Assembly (NCBI GenBank): GCA_037783545.1
Contig: JBBELK010001517.1
Coordinates: forward strand, 1-64,000
Origin: Henricia sp. BOLD:AAB3569
Taxonomy: Eukaryota; Echinodermata; Asteroidea; Spinulosida; Echinasteridae
Reading direction: 5' to 3'
Length of the DNA: 64,000 bases
Part shown: positions 21,049-34,905 of the stretch, piece after piece
Layout: every line of letters begins with the position of its first letter
How positions within the stretch are numbered: position 1 is the first letter of the stretch
The notes under the pieces: model-generated
The model's database searches: none
What the model was told of the DNA's origin: nothing
What the model saw: the letters and a program-made list of their open reading frames with translations, nothing else
Translations under genes and position numbers: made by a program

Positions 21049-23128
21049 TTTTTTTCTAAACTTTGAAATTTCTCTGCCATTTCCCTGCGAAAGTTGGTCA
21101 ATTTTTTATGACAAGTGCGCAATATAGAGAGTTTAGGGCATGCAAAATTTGAAGTTCGTCGGAACATGTTTCGACCTCCAAATTTGCCGACGTTTGGACC
21201 ACACTTTGACCAAATTGCCGAGCCAAACTGCGGTGCGTTAACGACAGTCCGAATGACTGAGCATGCGCACAACTCAGGAGTACCACAAAGAGGTGTGTAC
21301 AGACAGCCACGGTTTGCGTGAGAGCAGTCAGGAAGCCTCAACCCAGTTTTTTCTAAACTTTGAAATTTCTCTGCCATTTCCCGGCGAAAGTCTGTCAATT
21401 TTTTATGACAAGTGCGCAATATAGAGAGTTTAGGGCATGCAAAATTTGAAGTTCGTCGGAACATTTTTCGACCTCCAAATTTGCCGACGTTTGGACCACA
21501 CTTTGACCAAATTGCCGAGCCAAACTGCGGTGCGTTAACGACAGTCCGAATGACTGAGCATGCGCACAACTCAGGAGTACCCCAAAGAGGTGTGTACAGA
21601 CAGCCACGGTTTGCGTGAGAGCAGTCAGGAAGCCTCAACCCAGTTTTTTCTAAACTTTGAAATTTCTCTGCCATTTCCCGGCGAAAGTCTGTCAATTTTT
21701 TATGACAAGTGCGCAATATAGAGAGTTTAGGGCATGCAAAATTTGAAGTTCGTCGGAACATTTTTCGACCTCCAAATTTGCCGACGTTTGGACCACACTT
21801 TGACCAAATTGCCGAGCCAAACTGCGGTGCGTTAACGACAGTCCGAATGACTGAGCATGCGCACAACTCAGGAGTACCCCAAAGAGGTGTGTACAGACAG
21901 CCACGGTTTGCGTGAGAGCAGTCAGGAAGCCTCAACCCAGTTTTTTCTAAACTTTGAAATTTCTCTGCCATTTCCCTGCGAAAGTCTGTCAATTTTTTAT
22001 GACAAGTGCGCAATATAGAGAGTTTAGGGCATGCAAAATTTGAAGTTCGTCGGAACATTTTTCGACCTCCAAATTTGCCGACGTTTGGACCACACTTTGA
22101 CCAAATTGCCGAGCCAAACTGCGGTGCGTTAACGACAGTCCGAATGACTGAGCATGCGCACAACTCAGGAGTACCCCAAAGAGGTGTGTACAGACAGCCA
22201 CGGTTTGCGTGAGAGCAGTCAGGAAGCCTCAACCCAGTTTTTTCTAAACTTTGAAATTTCTCTGCCATTTCCCGGCGAAAGTCTGTCAATTTTTTATGAC
22301 AAGTGCGCAATATAGAGAGTTTAGGGCATGCAAAATTTGAAGTTCGTCGGAACATTTTTCGACCTCCAAATTTGCCGACGTTTGGACCACACTTTGACCA
22401 AATTGCCGAGCCAAACTGCGGTGCGTTAACGACAGTCCGAATGACTGAGCATGCGCACAACTCAGGAGTACCCCAAAGAGGTGTGTACAGACAGCCACGT
22501 TTTGCGTGAGAGCAGTCAGGAAGCCTCAACCCAGTTTTTTCTAAACTTTGAAATTTCTCTGCCATTTCCCGGCGAAAGTCTGTCAATTTTTTATGACAAG
22601 TGCGCAATATAGAGAGTTTAGGGCATGCACAATTTGAAGTTCGTCGGAACATTTTTCGACCTCCAAATTTGCCGACGTTTGGACCACACTTTGACCAAAT
22701 TGCCGAGCCAAACTGCGGTGCGTTAACGACAGTCCGAATGACTGAGCATGCGCACAACTCAGGAGTACCCCAAAGAGGTGTGTACAGACAGCCACGGTTT
22801 GCGTGAGAGCAGTCAGGAAGCCTCAACCCAGTTTTTTCTAAACTTTGAAATTTCTCTGCCATTTCCCGGCGAAAGTCTGTCAATTTTTTATGACAAGTGC
22901 GCAATATAGAGAGTTTAGGGCATGCAAAATTTGAAGTTCGTCGGAACATTTTTCGACCTCCAAATTTGCCGACGTTTGGACCACACTTTGACCAAATTGC
23001 CGAGCCAAACTGCGGTGCGTTAACGACAGTCCGAATGACTGAGCATGCGCACAACTCAGGAGTACCCCAAAGAGGTGTGTACAGACAGCCACGGTTTGCG
23101 TGAGAGCAGTCAGGAAGCCTCAACCCAG
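21049..23128. repeat. Seven-monomer higher-order repeat, block 2 (2080 bp)
   Basis: Same markers and offsets as block 1, except that CCCTGCGAAAGTCTG lies at offset 928, exactly one monomer (297 bp) further on. One monomer's register has shifted while total length is unchanged. Confidence 0.92.
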
Positions 23129-24020
23129 TTTTTTTCTAAACTTTGAAATTTCTCTGCCATTTCCATGCGAAAGTTGGTCAATTTTTTATGACAAGTGCGC
23201 AATATAGAGAGTTTAGGGCATGCAAAATTTGAAGTTCGTCGGAACATGTTTCGACCTCCAAATTTGCCGACGTTTGGACCACACTTTGACCAAATTGCCG
23301 AGCCAAACTGCGGTGCGTTAACGACAGTCCGAATGACTGAGCATGCGCACAACTCAGGAGTACCACAAAGAGGTGTGTACAGACAGCCACGGTTTGCGTG
23401 AGAGCAGTCAGGAAGCCTCAACCCAGTTTTTTCTAAACTTTGAAATTTCTCTGCCATTTCCCGGCGAAAGTCTGTCAATTTTTTATGACAAGTGCGCAAT
23501 ATAGAGAGTTTAGGGCATGCAAAATTTGAAGTTCGTCGGAACATTTTTCGACCTCCAAATTTGCCGACGTTTGGACCACACTTTGACCAAATTGCCGAGC
23601 CAAACTGCGGTGCGTTAACGACAGTCCGAATGACTGAGCATGCGCACAACTCAGGAGTACCCCAAAGAGGTGTGTACAGACAGCCACGGTTTGCGTGAGA
23701 GCAGTCAGGAAGCCTCAACCCAGTTTTTTCTAAACTTTGAAATTTCTCTGCCATTTCCCGGCGAAAGTCTGTCAATTTTTTATGACAAGTGCGCAATATA
23801 GAGAGTTTAGGGCATGCAAAATTTGAAGTTCGTCGGAACATTTTTCGACCTCCAAATTTGCCGACGTTTGGACCACACTTTGACCAAATTGCCGAGCCAA
23901 ACTGCGGTGCGTTAACGACAGTCCGAATGACTGAGCATGCGCACAACTCAGGAGTACCCCAAAGAGGTGTGTACAGACAGCCACGGTTTGCGTGAGAGCA
24001 GTCAGGAAGCCTCAACCCAG
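23129..24020. repeat. Shortened higher-order block, three monomers (892 bp)
   Basis: Starts with the same seven-T, CATGTTTCG and TACCACAAAG monomer but has CCATGCG for CCCTGCG. It returns to the next seven-T run after only three monomers. This is the expected product of unequal exchange within the seven-monomer array. Confidence 0.9.
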
Positions 24021-26100
24021 TTTTTTTCTAAACTTTGAAATTTCTCTGCCATTTCCCTGCGAAAGTTGGTCAATTTTTTATGACAAGTGCGCAATATAGA
24101 GAGTTTAGGGCATGCAAAATTTGAAGTTCGTCGGAACATGTTTCGACCTCCAAATTTGCCGACGTTTGGACCACACTTTGACCAAATTGCCGAGCCAAAC
24201 TGCGGTGCGTTAACGACAGTCCGAATGACTGAGCATGCGCACAACTCAGGAGTACCACAAAGAGGTGTGTACAGACAGCCACGGTTTGCGTGAGAGCAGT
24301 CAGGAAGCCTCAACCCAGTTTTTTCTAAACTTTGAAATTTCTCTGCCATTTCCCGGCGAAAGTCTGTCAATTTTTTATGACAAGTGCGCAATATAGAGAG
24401 TTTAGGGCATGCAAAATTTGAAGTTCGTCGGAACATTTTTCGACCTCCAAATTTGCCGACGTTTGGACCACACTTTGACCAAATTGCCGAGCCAAACTGC
24501 GGTGCGTTAACGACAGTCCGAATGACTGAGCATGCGCACAACTCAGGAGTACCCCAAAGAGGTGTGTACAGACAGCCACGGTTTGCGTGAGAGCAGTCAG
24601 GAAGCCTCAACCCAGTTTTTTCTAAACTTTGAAATTTCTCTGCCATTTCCCTGCGAAAGTCTGTCAATTTTTTATGACAAGTGCGCAATATAGAGAGTTT
24701 AGGGCATGCAAAATTTGAAGTTCGTCGGAACATTTTTCGACCTCCAAATTTGCCGACGTTTGGACCACACTTTGACCAAATTGCCGAGCCAAACTGCGGT
24801 GCGTTAACGACAGTCCGAATGACTGAGCATGCGCACAACTCAGGAGTACCCCAAAGAGGTGTGTACAGACAGCCACGGTTTGCGTGAGAGCAGTCAGGAA
24901 GCCTCAACCCAGTTTTTTCTAAACTTTGAAATTTCTCTGCCATTTCCCGGCGAAAGTCTGTCAATTTTTTATGACAAGTGCGCAATATAGAGAGTTTAGG
25001 GCATGCAAAATTTGAAGTTCGTCGGAACATTTTTCGACCTCCAAATTTGCCGACGTTTGGACCACACTTTGACCAAATTGCCGAGCCAAACTGCGGTGCG
25101 TTAACGACAGTCCGAATGACTGAGCATGCGCACAACTCAGGAGTACCCCAAAGAGGTGTGTACAGACAGCCACGGTTTGCGTGAGAGCAGTCAGGAAGCC
25201 TCAACCCAGTTTTTTCTAAACTTTGAAATTTCTCTGCCATTTCCCGGCGAAAGTCTGTCAATTTTTTATGACAAGTGCGCAATATAGAGAGTTTAGGGCA
25301 TGCAAAATTTGAAGTTCGTCGGAACATTTTTCGACCTCCAAATTTGCCGACGTTTGGACCACACTTTGACCAAATTGCCGAGCCAAACTGCGGTGCGTTA
25401 ACGACAGTCCGAATGACTGAGCATGCGCACAACTCAGGAGTACCCCAAAGAGGTGTGTACAGACAGCCACGTTTTGCGTGAGAGCAGTCAGGAAGCCTCA
25501 ACCCAGTTTTTTCTAAACTTTGAAATTTCTCTGCCATTTCCCGGCGAAAGTCTGTCAATTTTTTATGACAAGTGCGCAATATAGAGAGTTTAGGGCATGC
25601 ACAATTTGAAGTTCGTCGGAACATTTTTCGACCTCCAAATTTGCCGACGTTTGGACCACACTTTGACCAAATTGCCGAGCCAAACTGCGGTGCGTTAACG
25701 ACAGTCCGAATGACTGAGCATGCGCACAACTCAGGAGTACCCCAAAGAGGTGTGTACAGACAGCCACGGTTTGCGTGAGAGCAGTCAGGAAGCCTCAACC
25801 CAGTTTTTTCTAAACTTTGAAATTTCTCTGCCATTTCCCGGCGAAAGTCTGTCAATTTTTTATGACAAGTGCGCAATATAGAGAGTTTAGGGCATGCAAA
25901 ATTTGAAGTTCGTCGGAACATTTTTCGACCTCCAAATTTGCCGACGTTTGGACCACACTTTGACCAAATTGCCGAGCCAAACTGCGGTGCGTTAACGACA
26001 GTCCGAATGACTGAGCATGCGCACAACTCAGGAGTACCCCAAAGAGGTGTGTACAGACAGCCACGGTTTGCGTGAGAGCAGTCAGGAAGCCTCAACCCAG
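24021..26100. repeat. Seven-monomer higher-order repeat, block 3 (2080 bp)
   Basis: Marker offsets match block 1 (631, 1451, 1581). After the next seven-T run (26101) the CCCTGCG marker at +631 is still present, but at 26948 the pattern changes to the TACATAC family. A switch between higher-order families therefore lies between about 26732 and 26948. Confidence 0.92.
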
Positions 26101-28553
26101 TTTTTTTCTAAACTTTGAAATTTCTCTGCCATTTCCCTGCGAAAGTTGGTCAATTTTTTATGACAAGTGCGCAATATAGAGAGTTTAGGGCATGCAAAAT
26201 TTGAAGTTCGTCGGAACATGTTTCGACCTCCAAATTTGCCGACGTTTGGACCACACTTTGACCAAATTGCCGAGCCAAACTGCGGTGCGTTAACGACAGT
26301 CCGAATGACTGAGCATGCGCACAACTCAGGAGTACCACAAAGAGGTGTGTACAGACAGCCACGGTTTGCGTGAGAGCAGTCAGGAAGCCTCAACCCAGTT
26401 TTTTCTAAACTTTGAAATTTCTCTGCCATTTCCCGGCGAAAGTCTGTCAATTTTTTATGACAAGTGCGCAATATAGAGAGTTTAGGGCATGCAAAATTTG
26501 AAGTTCGTCGGAACATTTTTCGACCTCCAAATTTGCCGACGTTTGGACCACACTTTGACCAAATTGCCGAGCCAAACTGCGGTGCGTTAACGACAGTCCG
26601 AATGACTGAGCATGCGCACAACTCAGGAGTACCCCAAAGAGGTGTGTACAGACAGCCACGGTTTGCGTGAGAGCAGTCAGGAAGCCTCAACCCAGTTTTT
26701 TCTAAACTTTGAAATTTCTCTGCCATTTCCCTGCGAAAGTCTGTCAATTTTTTATGACAAGTGCGCAATATAGAGAGTTTAGGGCATGCAAAATTTGAAG
26801 TTCGTCGGAACATTTTTCGACCTCCAAATTTGCCGACGTTTGGACCACACTTTGACCAAATTGCCGAGCCAAACTGCGGTGCGTTAACGACAGTCCGAAT
26901 GACTGAGCATGCGCACAACTCAGGAGTACCCCAAAGAGGTGTGTACATACAGCCACGGTTTGCGTGAGAGCAGTCAGGAAGCCTCAACCCAGTTTTTTCT
27001 AAACTTTGAAATTTCTCTGCCATTTCCCGGCGAAAGTCTGTCAATTTTTTATGACAAGTGCGCAATATAGAGAGTTTAGGGCATGCAAAATTTGAAGTTC
27101 GTCGGAACATTTTTCGACCTCCAAATTTGCCGACGTTTGGACCACACTTTGACCAAATTGCCGAGCCAAACTGCGGTGCGTTAACGACAGTCCGAATGAC
27201 TGAGCATGCGCACAACTCAGGAGTACCACAAAGAGGTGTGTACAGACAGCCACGGTTTGCGTGAGAGCAGTCAGGAAGCCTCAACCAAGTTTTTTCTAAA
27301 CTTTGAAATTTCTCTGCCATTTCCCGGCGAAAGTCTGTCAATTTTTTATGACAAGTGCGCAATATAGAGAGTTTAGGGCATGCAAAATTTGAAGTTCGTC
27401 GGAACATTTTTCGACCTCCAAATTTGCCGACGTTTGGACCACACTTTGACCAAATTGCCGAGCCAAACTGCGGTGCGTTAACGACAGTCCGAATGACTGA
27501 GCATGCGCACAACTCAGGAGTACCCCAAAGAGGTGTGTACAGACAGCCACGGTTTGCGTGAGAGCAGTCAGGAAGCCTCAACCCAGTTTTTTCTAAACTT
27601 TGAAATTTCTCTGCCATTTCCCGGCGAAAGTCTGTCAATTTTGTATGACAAGTGCGCAATATAGAGAGTTTAGGGCATGCAAAATTTGAAGTTCGTCGGA
27701 ACATTTTTCGACCTCCAAATTTGCCGACGTTTGGACCACACTTTGACCAAATTGCCGAGCCAAACTGCGGTGCGTTAACGACAGTCCGAATGACTGAGCA
27801 TGCGCACAACTCAGGAGTACCCCAAAGAGGTGTGTACATACAGCCACGGTTTGCGTGAGAGCAGTCAGGAAGCCTCAACCCAGTTTTTTCTAAACTTTGA
27901 AATTTCTCTGCCATTTCCCGGCGAAAGTCTGTCAATTTTTTATGACAAGTGCGCAATATAGAGAGTTTAGGGCATGCAAAATTTGAAGTTCGTCGGAACA
28001 TTTTTCGACCTCCAAATTTGCCGACGTTTGGACCACACTTTGACCAAATTGCCGAGCCAAACTGCGGTGCGTTAACGACAGTCCGAATGACTGAGCATGC
28101 GCACAACTCAGGAGTACCCCAAAGAGGTGTGTACAGACAGCCACGGTTTGCGTGAGAGCAGTCAGGAAGCCTCAACCCAGTTTTTTCTAAACTTTGAAAT
28201 TTCTCTGCCATTTCCCGGCGAAAGTCTGTCAATTTTGTATGACAAGTGCGCAATATAGAGAGTTTAGGGCATGCAAAATTTGAAGTTCGTCGGAACATTT
28301 TTCGACCTCCAAATTTGCCGACGTTTGGACCACACTTTGACCAAATTGCCGAGCCAAACTGCGGTGCGTTAACGACAGTCCGAATGACTGAGCATGCGCA
28401 CAACTCAGGAGTACCCCAAAGAGGTGTGTACAGACAGCCACGGTTTGCGTGAGAGCAGTCAGGAAGCCTCAACCCAGTTTTTTCTAAACTTTGAAATTTC
28501 TCTGCCATTTCCCGGCGAAAGTCTGTCAATTTGTTTATGACAAGTGCGCAATA

Positions 28554-28767
28554 AATTGCCGAGCCAAACTGCGGTGCGTTAACGACAGTCCGAATGACTG
28601 AGCATGCGCACAACTCAGGAGTACCCCAAAGAGGTGTGTACAGACAGCCACGGTTTGCGTGAGAGCAGTCAGGAAGCCTCAACCCAGTTTTTTATAAACT
28701 TTGAAATTTCTCTGCCATTTCCCGGCGAAAGTCTGTCAATTTTGTATGACAAGTGCGCAATATAGAG
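28554..28767. repeat. Deleted satellite monomer (88-bp loss), copy 1
   Basis: The sequence runs GCGCAATA directly into AATTGCC, skipping the last 5 bp of one monomer and the first 83 bp of the next. The remainder to the monomer end is 214 bp. Confidence 0.95.
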
Positions 28768-29060
28768 AGTTTAGGGCATGCAAAATTTGAAGTTCGTCGG
28801 AACATTTTTCGACCTCCAAATTTGCCGACGTTTGGACCACACTTTGACCAAATTGCCGAGCCAAACTGCGGTGCGTTAACGACAGTCCGAATGACTGAGC
28901 ATGCGCACAACTCAGGAGTACCCCAAAGAGGTGTGTACAGACAGCCACGGTTTGCGTGAGAGCAGTCAGGAAGCCTCAACCCAGTTTTTTCTAAACTTTG
29001 AAATTTCTCTGCCATTTCCCGGCGAAAGTCTGTCAATTTTTTTATGACAAGTGCGCAATA

Positions 29061-29274
29061 AATTGCCGAGCCAAACTGCGGTGCGTTAACGACAGTCCGA
29101 ATGACTGAGCATGCGCACAACTCAGGAGTACCCCAAAGAGGTGTGTACAGACAGCCACGGTTTGCGTGAGAGCAGTCAGGAAGCCTCAACCCAGTTTTTT
29201 CTAAACTTTGAAATTTCTCTGCCATTTCCCGGCGAAAGTCTGTCAATTTTTTATGACAAGTGCGCAATATAGAG
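29061..29274. repeat. Deleted satellite monomer (88-bp loss), copy 2
   Basis: Same GCGCAATA/AATTGCC junction, one full monomer after copy 1 (507 bp apart). Confidence 0.95.
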
Positions 29275-31934
29275 AGTTTAGGGCATGCAAAATTTGAAGT
29301 TCGTCGGAACATTTTTCGACCTCCAAATTTGCCGACGTTTGGACCACACTTTGACCAAATTGCCGAGCCAAACTGCGGTGCGTTAACGACAGTCCGAATG
29401 ACTGAGCATGCGCACAACTCAGGAGTACCCCAAAGAGGTGTGTACAGACAGCCACGGTTTGCGTGAGAGCAGTCAGGAAGCCTCAACCCAGTTTTTTCTA
29501 AACTTTGAAATTTCTCTGCCATTTCCCGGCGAAAGTCTGTCAATTTTTTATGACAAGTGCGCAATATAGAGAGTTTAGGGCATGCAAAATTTGAAGTTCG
29601 TCGGAACATTTTTCGACCTCCAAATTTGCCGACGTTTGGACCACACTTTGACCAAATTGCCGAGCCAAACTGCGGTGCGTTAACGACAGTCCGAATGACT
29701 GAGCATGCGCACAACTCAGGAGTACCCCAAAGAGGTGTGTACAGACAGCCACGGTTTGCGTGAGAGCAGTCAGGAAGCCTCAACCCAGTTTTTTCTAAAC
29801 TTTGAAATTTCTCTGCCATTTCCCGGCGAAAGTCTGTCAATTTTTTATGACAAGTGCGCAATATAGAGAGTTTAGGGCATGCAAAATTTGAAGTTCGTCG
29901 GAACATTTTTCGACCTCCAAATTTGCCGACGTTTGGACCACACTTTGACCAAATTGCCGAGCCAAACTGCGGTGCGTTAACGACAGTCCGAATGACTGAG
30001 CATGCGCACAACTCAGGAGTACCCCAAAGAGGTGTGTACAGACAGCCACGTTTTGCGTGAGAGCAGTCAGGAAGCCTCAACCCAGTTTTTTCTAAACTTT
30101 GAAATTTCTCTGCCATTTCCCGGCGAAAGTCTGTCAATTTTTTATGACAAGTGCGCAATATAGAGAGTTTAGGGCATGCACAATTTGAAGTTCGTCGGAA
30201 CATTTTTCGACCTCCAAATTTGCCGACGTTTGGACCACACTTTGACCAAATTGCCGAGCCAAACTGCGGTGCGTTAACGACAGTCCGAATGACTGAGCAT
30301 GCGCACAACTCAGGAGTACCCCAAAGAGGTGTGTACAGACAGCCACGGTTTGCGTGAGAGCAGTCAGGAAGCCTCAACCCAGTTTTTTTCTAAACTTTGA
30401 AATTTCTCTGCCATTTCCCTGCGAAAGTTGGTCAATTTTTTTATGACAAGTGCGCAACATAGAGAGTTTAGGGCATGCAAAATTTGAAGTTCGTCGGAAC
30501 ATGTTTCGACCTCCAAATTTGCCGACGTTTGGACCACACTTTGACCAAATTGCCGAGCCAAACTGCGGTGCGTTAACGACAGTCCGAATGACTGAGCATG
30601 CGCACAACTCAGGAGTACCACAAAGAGGTGTGTACAGACAGCCACGGTTTGCGTGAGAGCAGTCAGGAAGCCTCAACCCAGTTTTTTCTAAACTTTGAAA
30701 TTTCTCTGCCATTTCCCGGCGAAAGTCTGTCAATTTTTTATGACAAGTGAGCAATATAGAGAGTTTAGGGCATGCAAAATTTGAAGTTCGTCGGAACATT
30801 TTTCGACCTACAAATTTGCCGACGTTTGGACCACACTTTGACCAAATTGCCGAGCCAAACTGCGGTGCGTTAACGACAGTCCGAATGACTGAGCATGCGC
30901 ACAACTCAGGAGTACCCCAAAGAGGTGTGTACAGACAGCCACGGTTTGCGTGAGAGCAGTCAGGAAGCCTCAACCCAGTTTTTTCTAAACTTTGAAATTT
31001 CTCTGCCATTTCCCGGCGAAAGTCTGTCAATTTTTTATGACAAGTGCGCAATATAGAGAGTTTAGGGCATGCAAAATTTGAAGTTCGTCGGAACATTTTT
31101 CGACCTCCAAATTTGCCGACGTTTGGACCACACTTTGACCAAATTGCCGAGCCAAACTGCGGTGCGTTAACGACAGTCCGAATGACTGAGCATGCGCACA
31201 ACTCAGGAGTACCCCAAAGAGGTGTGTACATACAGCCACGGTTTGCGTGAGAGCAGTCAGGAAGCCTCAACCCAGTTTTTTCTAAACTTTGAAATTTCTC
31301 TGCCATTTCCCGGCGAAAGTCTGTCAATTTTTTATGACAAGTGCGCAATATAGAGAGTTTAGGGCATGCAAAATTTGAAGTTCGTCGGAACATTTTTCGA
31401 CCTCCAAATTTGCCGACGTTTGGACCACACTTTGACCAAATTGCCGAGCCAAACTGCGGTGCGTTAACGACAGTCCGAATGACTGAGCATGCGCACAACT
31501 CAGGAGTACCACAAAGAGGTGTGTACAGACAGCCACGGTTTGCGTGAGAGCAGTCAGGAAGCCTCAACCCAGTTTTTTCTAAACTTTGAAATTTCTCTGC
31601 CATTTCCCGGCGAAAGTCTGTCAATTTTTTATGACAAGTGCGCAATATAGAGAGTTTAGGGCATGCAAAATTTGAAGTTCGTCGGAACATTTTTCGACCT
31701 CCAAATTTGCCGACGTTTGGACCACACTTTGACCAAATTGCCGAGCCAAACTGCGGTGCGTTAACGACAGTCCGAATGACTGAGCATGCGCACAACTCAG
31801 GAGTACCCCAAAGAGGTGTGTACAGACAGCCACGGTTTGCGTGAGAGCAGTCAGGAAGCCTCAACCCAGTTTTTTCTAAACTTTGAAATTTCTCTGCCAT
31901 TTCCCGGCGAAAGTCTGTCAATTTTTTATGACAA

Positions 31935-34905
31935 GTGCGCAATATAGAGAGTTTAGGGCATGCAAAATTTGAAGTTCGTCGGAACATTTTTCGACCTCCA
32001 AATTTGCCGACGTTTGGACCACACTTTGACCAAATTGCCGAGCCAAACTGCGGTGCGTTAACGACAGTCCGAATGACTGAGCATGCGCACAACTCAGGAG
32101 TACCCCAAAGAGGTGTGTACATACAGCCACGGTTTGCGTGAGAGCAGTCAGGAAGCCTCAACCCAGTTTTTTCTAAACTTTGAAATTTCTCTGCCATTTC
32201 CCGGCGAAAGTCTGTCAATTTTTTATGACAAGTGCGCAATATAGAGAGTTTAGGGCATGCAAAATTTGAAGTTCGTCGGAACATTTTTCGACCTCCAAAT
32301 TTGCCGACGTTTGGACCACACTTTGACCAAATTGCCGAGCCAAACTGCGGTGCGTTAACGACAGTCCGAATGACTGAGCATGCGCACAACTCAGGAGTAC
32401 CCCAAAGAGGTGTGTACAGACAGCCACGGTTTGCGTGAGAGCAGTCAGGAAGCCTCAACCCAGTTTTTTCTAAACTTTGAAATTTCTCTGCCATTTCCCG
32501 GCGAAAGTCTGTCAATTTTGTATGACAAGTGCGCAATATAGAGAGTTTAGGGCATGCAAAATTTGAAGTTCGTCGGAACATTTTTCGACCTCCAAATTTG
32601 CCGACGTTTGGACCACACTTTGACCAAATTGCCGAGCCAAACTGCGGTGCGTTAACGACAGTCCGAATGACTGAGCATGCGCACAACTCAGGAGTACCCC
32701 AAAGAGGTGTGTACATACAGCCACGGTTTGCGTGAGAGCAGTCAGGAAGCCTCAACCCAGTTTTTTCTAAACTTTGAAATTTCTCTGCCATTTCCCGGCG
32801 AAAGTCTGTCAATTTTTTATGACAAGTGCGCAATATAGAGAGTTTAGGGCATGCAAAATTTGAAGTTCGTCGGAACATTTTTCGACCTCCAAATTTGCCG
32901 ACGTTTGGACCACACTTTGACCAAATTGCCGAGCCAAACTGCGGTGCGTTAACGACAGTCCGAATGACTGAGCATGCGCACAACTCAGGAGTACCCCAAA
33001 GAGGTGTGTACAGACAGCCACGGTTTGCGTGAGAGCAGTCAGGAAGCCTCAACCCAGTTTTTTCTAAACTTTGAAATTTCTCTGCCATTTCCCGGCGAAA
33101 GTCTGTCAATTTTTTATGACAAGTGCGCAATATAGAGAGTTTAGGGCATGCAAAATTTGAAGTTCGTCGGAACATTTTTCGACCTCCAAATTTGCCGACG
33201 TTTGGACCACACTTTGACCAAATTGCCGAGCCAAACTGCGGTGCGTTAACGACAGTCCGAATGACTGAGCATGCGCACAACTCAGGAGTACCCCAAAGAG
33301 GTGTGTACAGACAGCCACGGTTTGCGTGAGAGCAGTCAGGAAGCCTCAACCCAGTTTTTTCTAAACTTTGAAATTTCTCTGCCATTTCCCGGCGAAAGTC
33401 TGTCAATTTTTTATGACAAGTGCGCAATATAGAGAGTTTAGGGCATGCAAAATTTGAAGTTCGTCGGAACATTTTTCGACCTCCAAATTTGCCGACGTTT
33501 GGACCACACTTTGACCAAATTGCCGAGCCAAACTGCGGTGCGTTAACGACAGTCCGAATGACTGAGCATGCGCACAACTCAGGAGTACCCCAAAGAGGTG
33601 TGTACATACAGCCACGGTTTGCGTGAGAGCAGTCAGGAAGCCTCAACCCAGTTTTTTCTAAACTTTGAAATTTCTCTGCCATTTCCCGGCGAAAGTCTGT
33701 CAATTTTTTATGACAAGTGCGCAATATAGAGAGTTTAGGGCATGCAAAATTTGAAGTTCGTCGGAACATTTTTCGACCTCCAAATTTGCCGACGTTTGGA
33801 CCACACTTTGACCAAATTGCCGAGCCAAACTGCGGTGCGTTAACGACAGTCCGAATGACTGAGCATGCGCACAACTCAGGAGTACCCCAAAGAGGTGTGT
33901 ACAGACAGCCACGGTTTGCGTGAGAGCAGTCAGGAAGCCTCAACCCAGTTTTTTCTAAACTTTGAAATTTCTCTGCCATTTCCCGGCGAAAGTCTGTCAA
34001 TTTTGTATGACAAGTGCGCAATATAGAGAGTTTAGGGCATGCAAAATTTGAAGTTCGTCGGAACATTTTTCGACCTCCAAATTTGCCGACGTTTGGACCA
34101 CACTTTGACCAAATTGCCGAGCCAAACTGCGGTGCGTTAACGACAGTCCGAATGACTGAGCATGCGCACAACTCAGGAGTACCCCAAAGAGGTGTGTACA
34201 TACAGCCACGGTTTGCGTGAGAGCAGTCAGGAAGCCTCAACCCAGTTTTTTCTAAACTTTGAAATTTCTCTGCCATTTCCCGGCGAAAGTCTGTCAATTT
34301 TTTATGACAAGTGCGCAATATAGAGAGTTTAGGGCATGCAAAATTTGAAGTTCGTCGGAACATTTTTCGACCTCCAAATTTGCCGACGTTTGGACCACAC
34401 TTTGACCAAATTGCCGAGCCAAACTGCGGTGCGTTAACGACAGTCCGAATGACTGAGCATGCGCACAACTCAGGAGTACCCCAAAGAGGTGTGTACAGAC
34501 AGCCACGGTTTGCGTGAGAGCAGTCAGGAAGCCTCAACCCAGTTTTTTCTAAACTTTGAAATTTCTCTGCCATTTCCCGGCGAAAGTCTGTCAATTTTGT
34601 ATGACAAGTGCGCAATATAGAGAGTTTAGGGCATGCAAAATTTGAAGTTCGTCGGAACATTTTTCGACCTCCAAATTTGCCGACGTTTGGACCACACTTT
34701 GACCAAATTGCCGAGCCAAACTGCGGTGCGTTAACGACAGTCCGAATGACTGAGCATGCGCACAACTCAGGAGTACCCCAAAGAGGTGTGTACAGACAGC
34801 CACGGTTTGCGTGAGAGCAGTCAGGAAGCCTCAACCCAGTTTTTTCTAAACTTTGAAATTTCTCTGCCATTTCCCGGCGAAAGTCTGTCAATTTTTTATG
34901 ACAAG
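31935..34905. repeat. Five-monomer higher-order repeat, two copies (1485 bp each)
   Basis: TACATAC variants at 32122 and 32716 recur at 33607 and 34201, each 1485 bp on. TTTTGTATG at 32520 recurs at 34005, again 1485 bp. Four of five monomers match in marker state. The fifth of the second copy has an extra TTTTGTATG (near 34599) and leads into a deleted monomer. End points are approximate. Confidence 0.8.

Larger units (their letters stand above)
26101..31900. repeat. Satellite with mixed seven-mer and TACATAC-family markers
   Basis: Two runs each start with the seven-T / CATGTTTCG / TACCACAAAG monomer (T runs from 26101 and 30383). Each then shows TACATAC for TACAGAC about 847 bp later (26948 and 31231), followed by a TACCACAAAG monomer. 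TTTTGTATG variants appear near 27643, 28237 and 28744. Before 30383 the CACGTTTTGCG (30051) and GCACAATTT (30181) markers recur at the same shortened spacing as at 15.6-16.0 kb. Private changes near 30458, 30750 and 30810. Confidence 0.75.
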
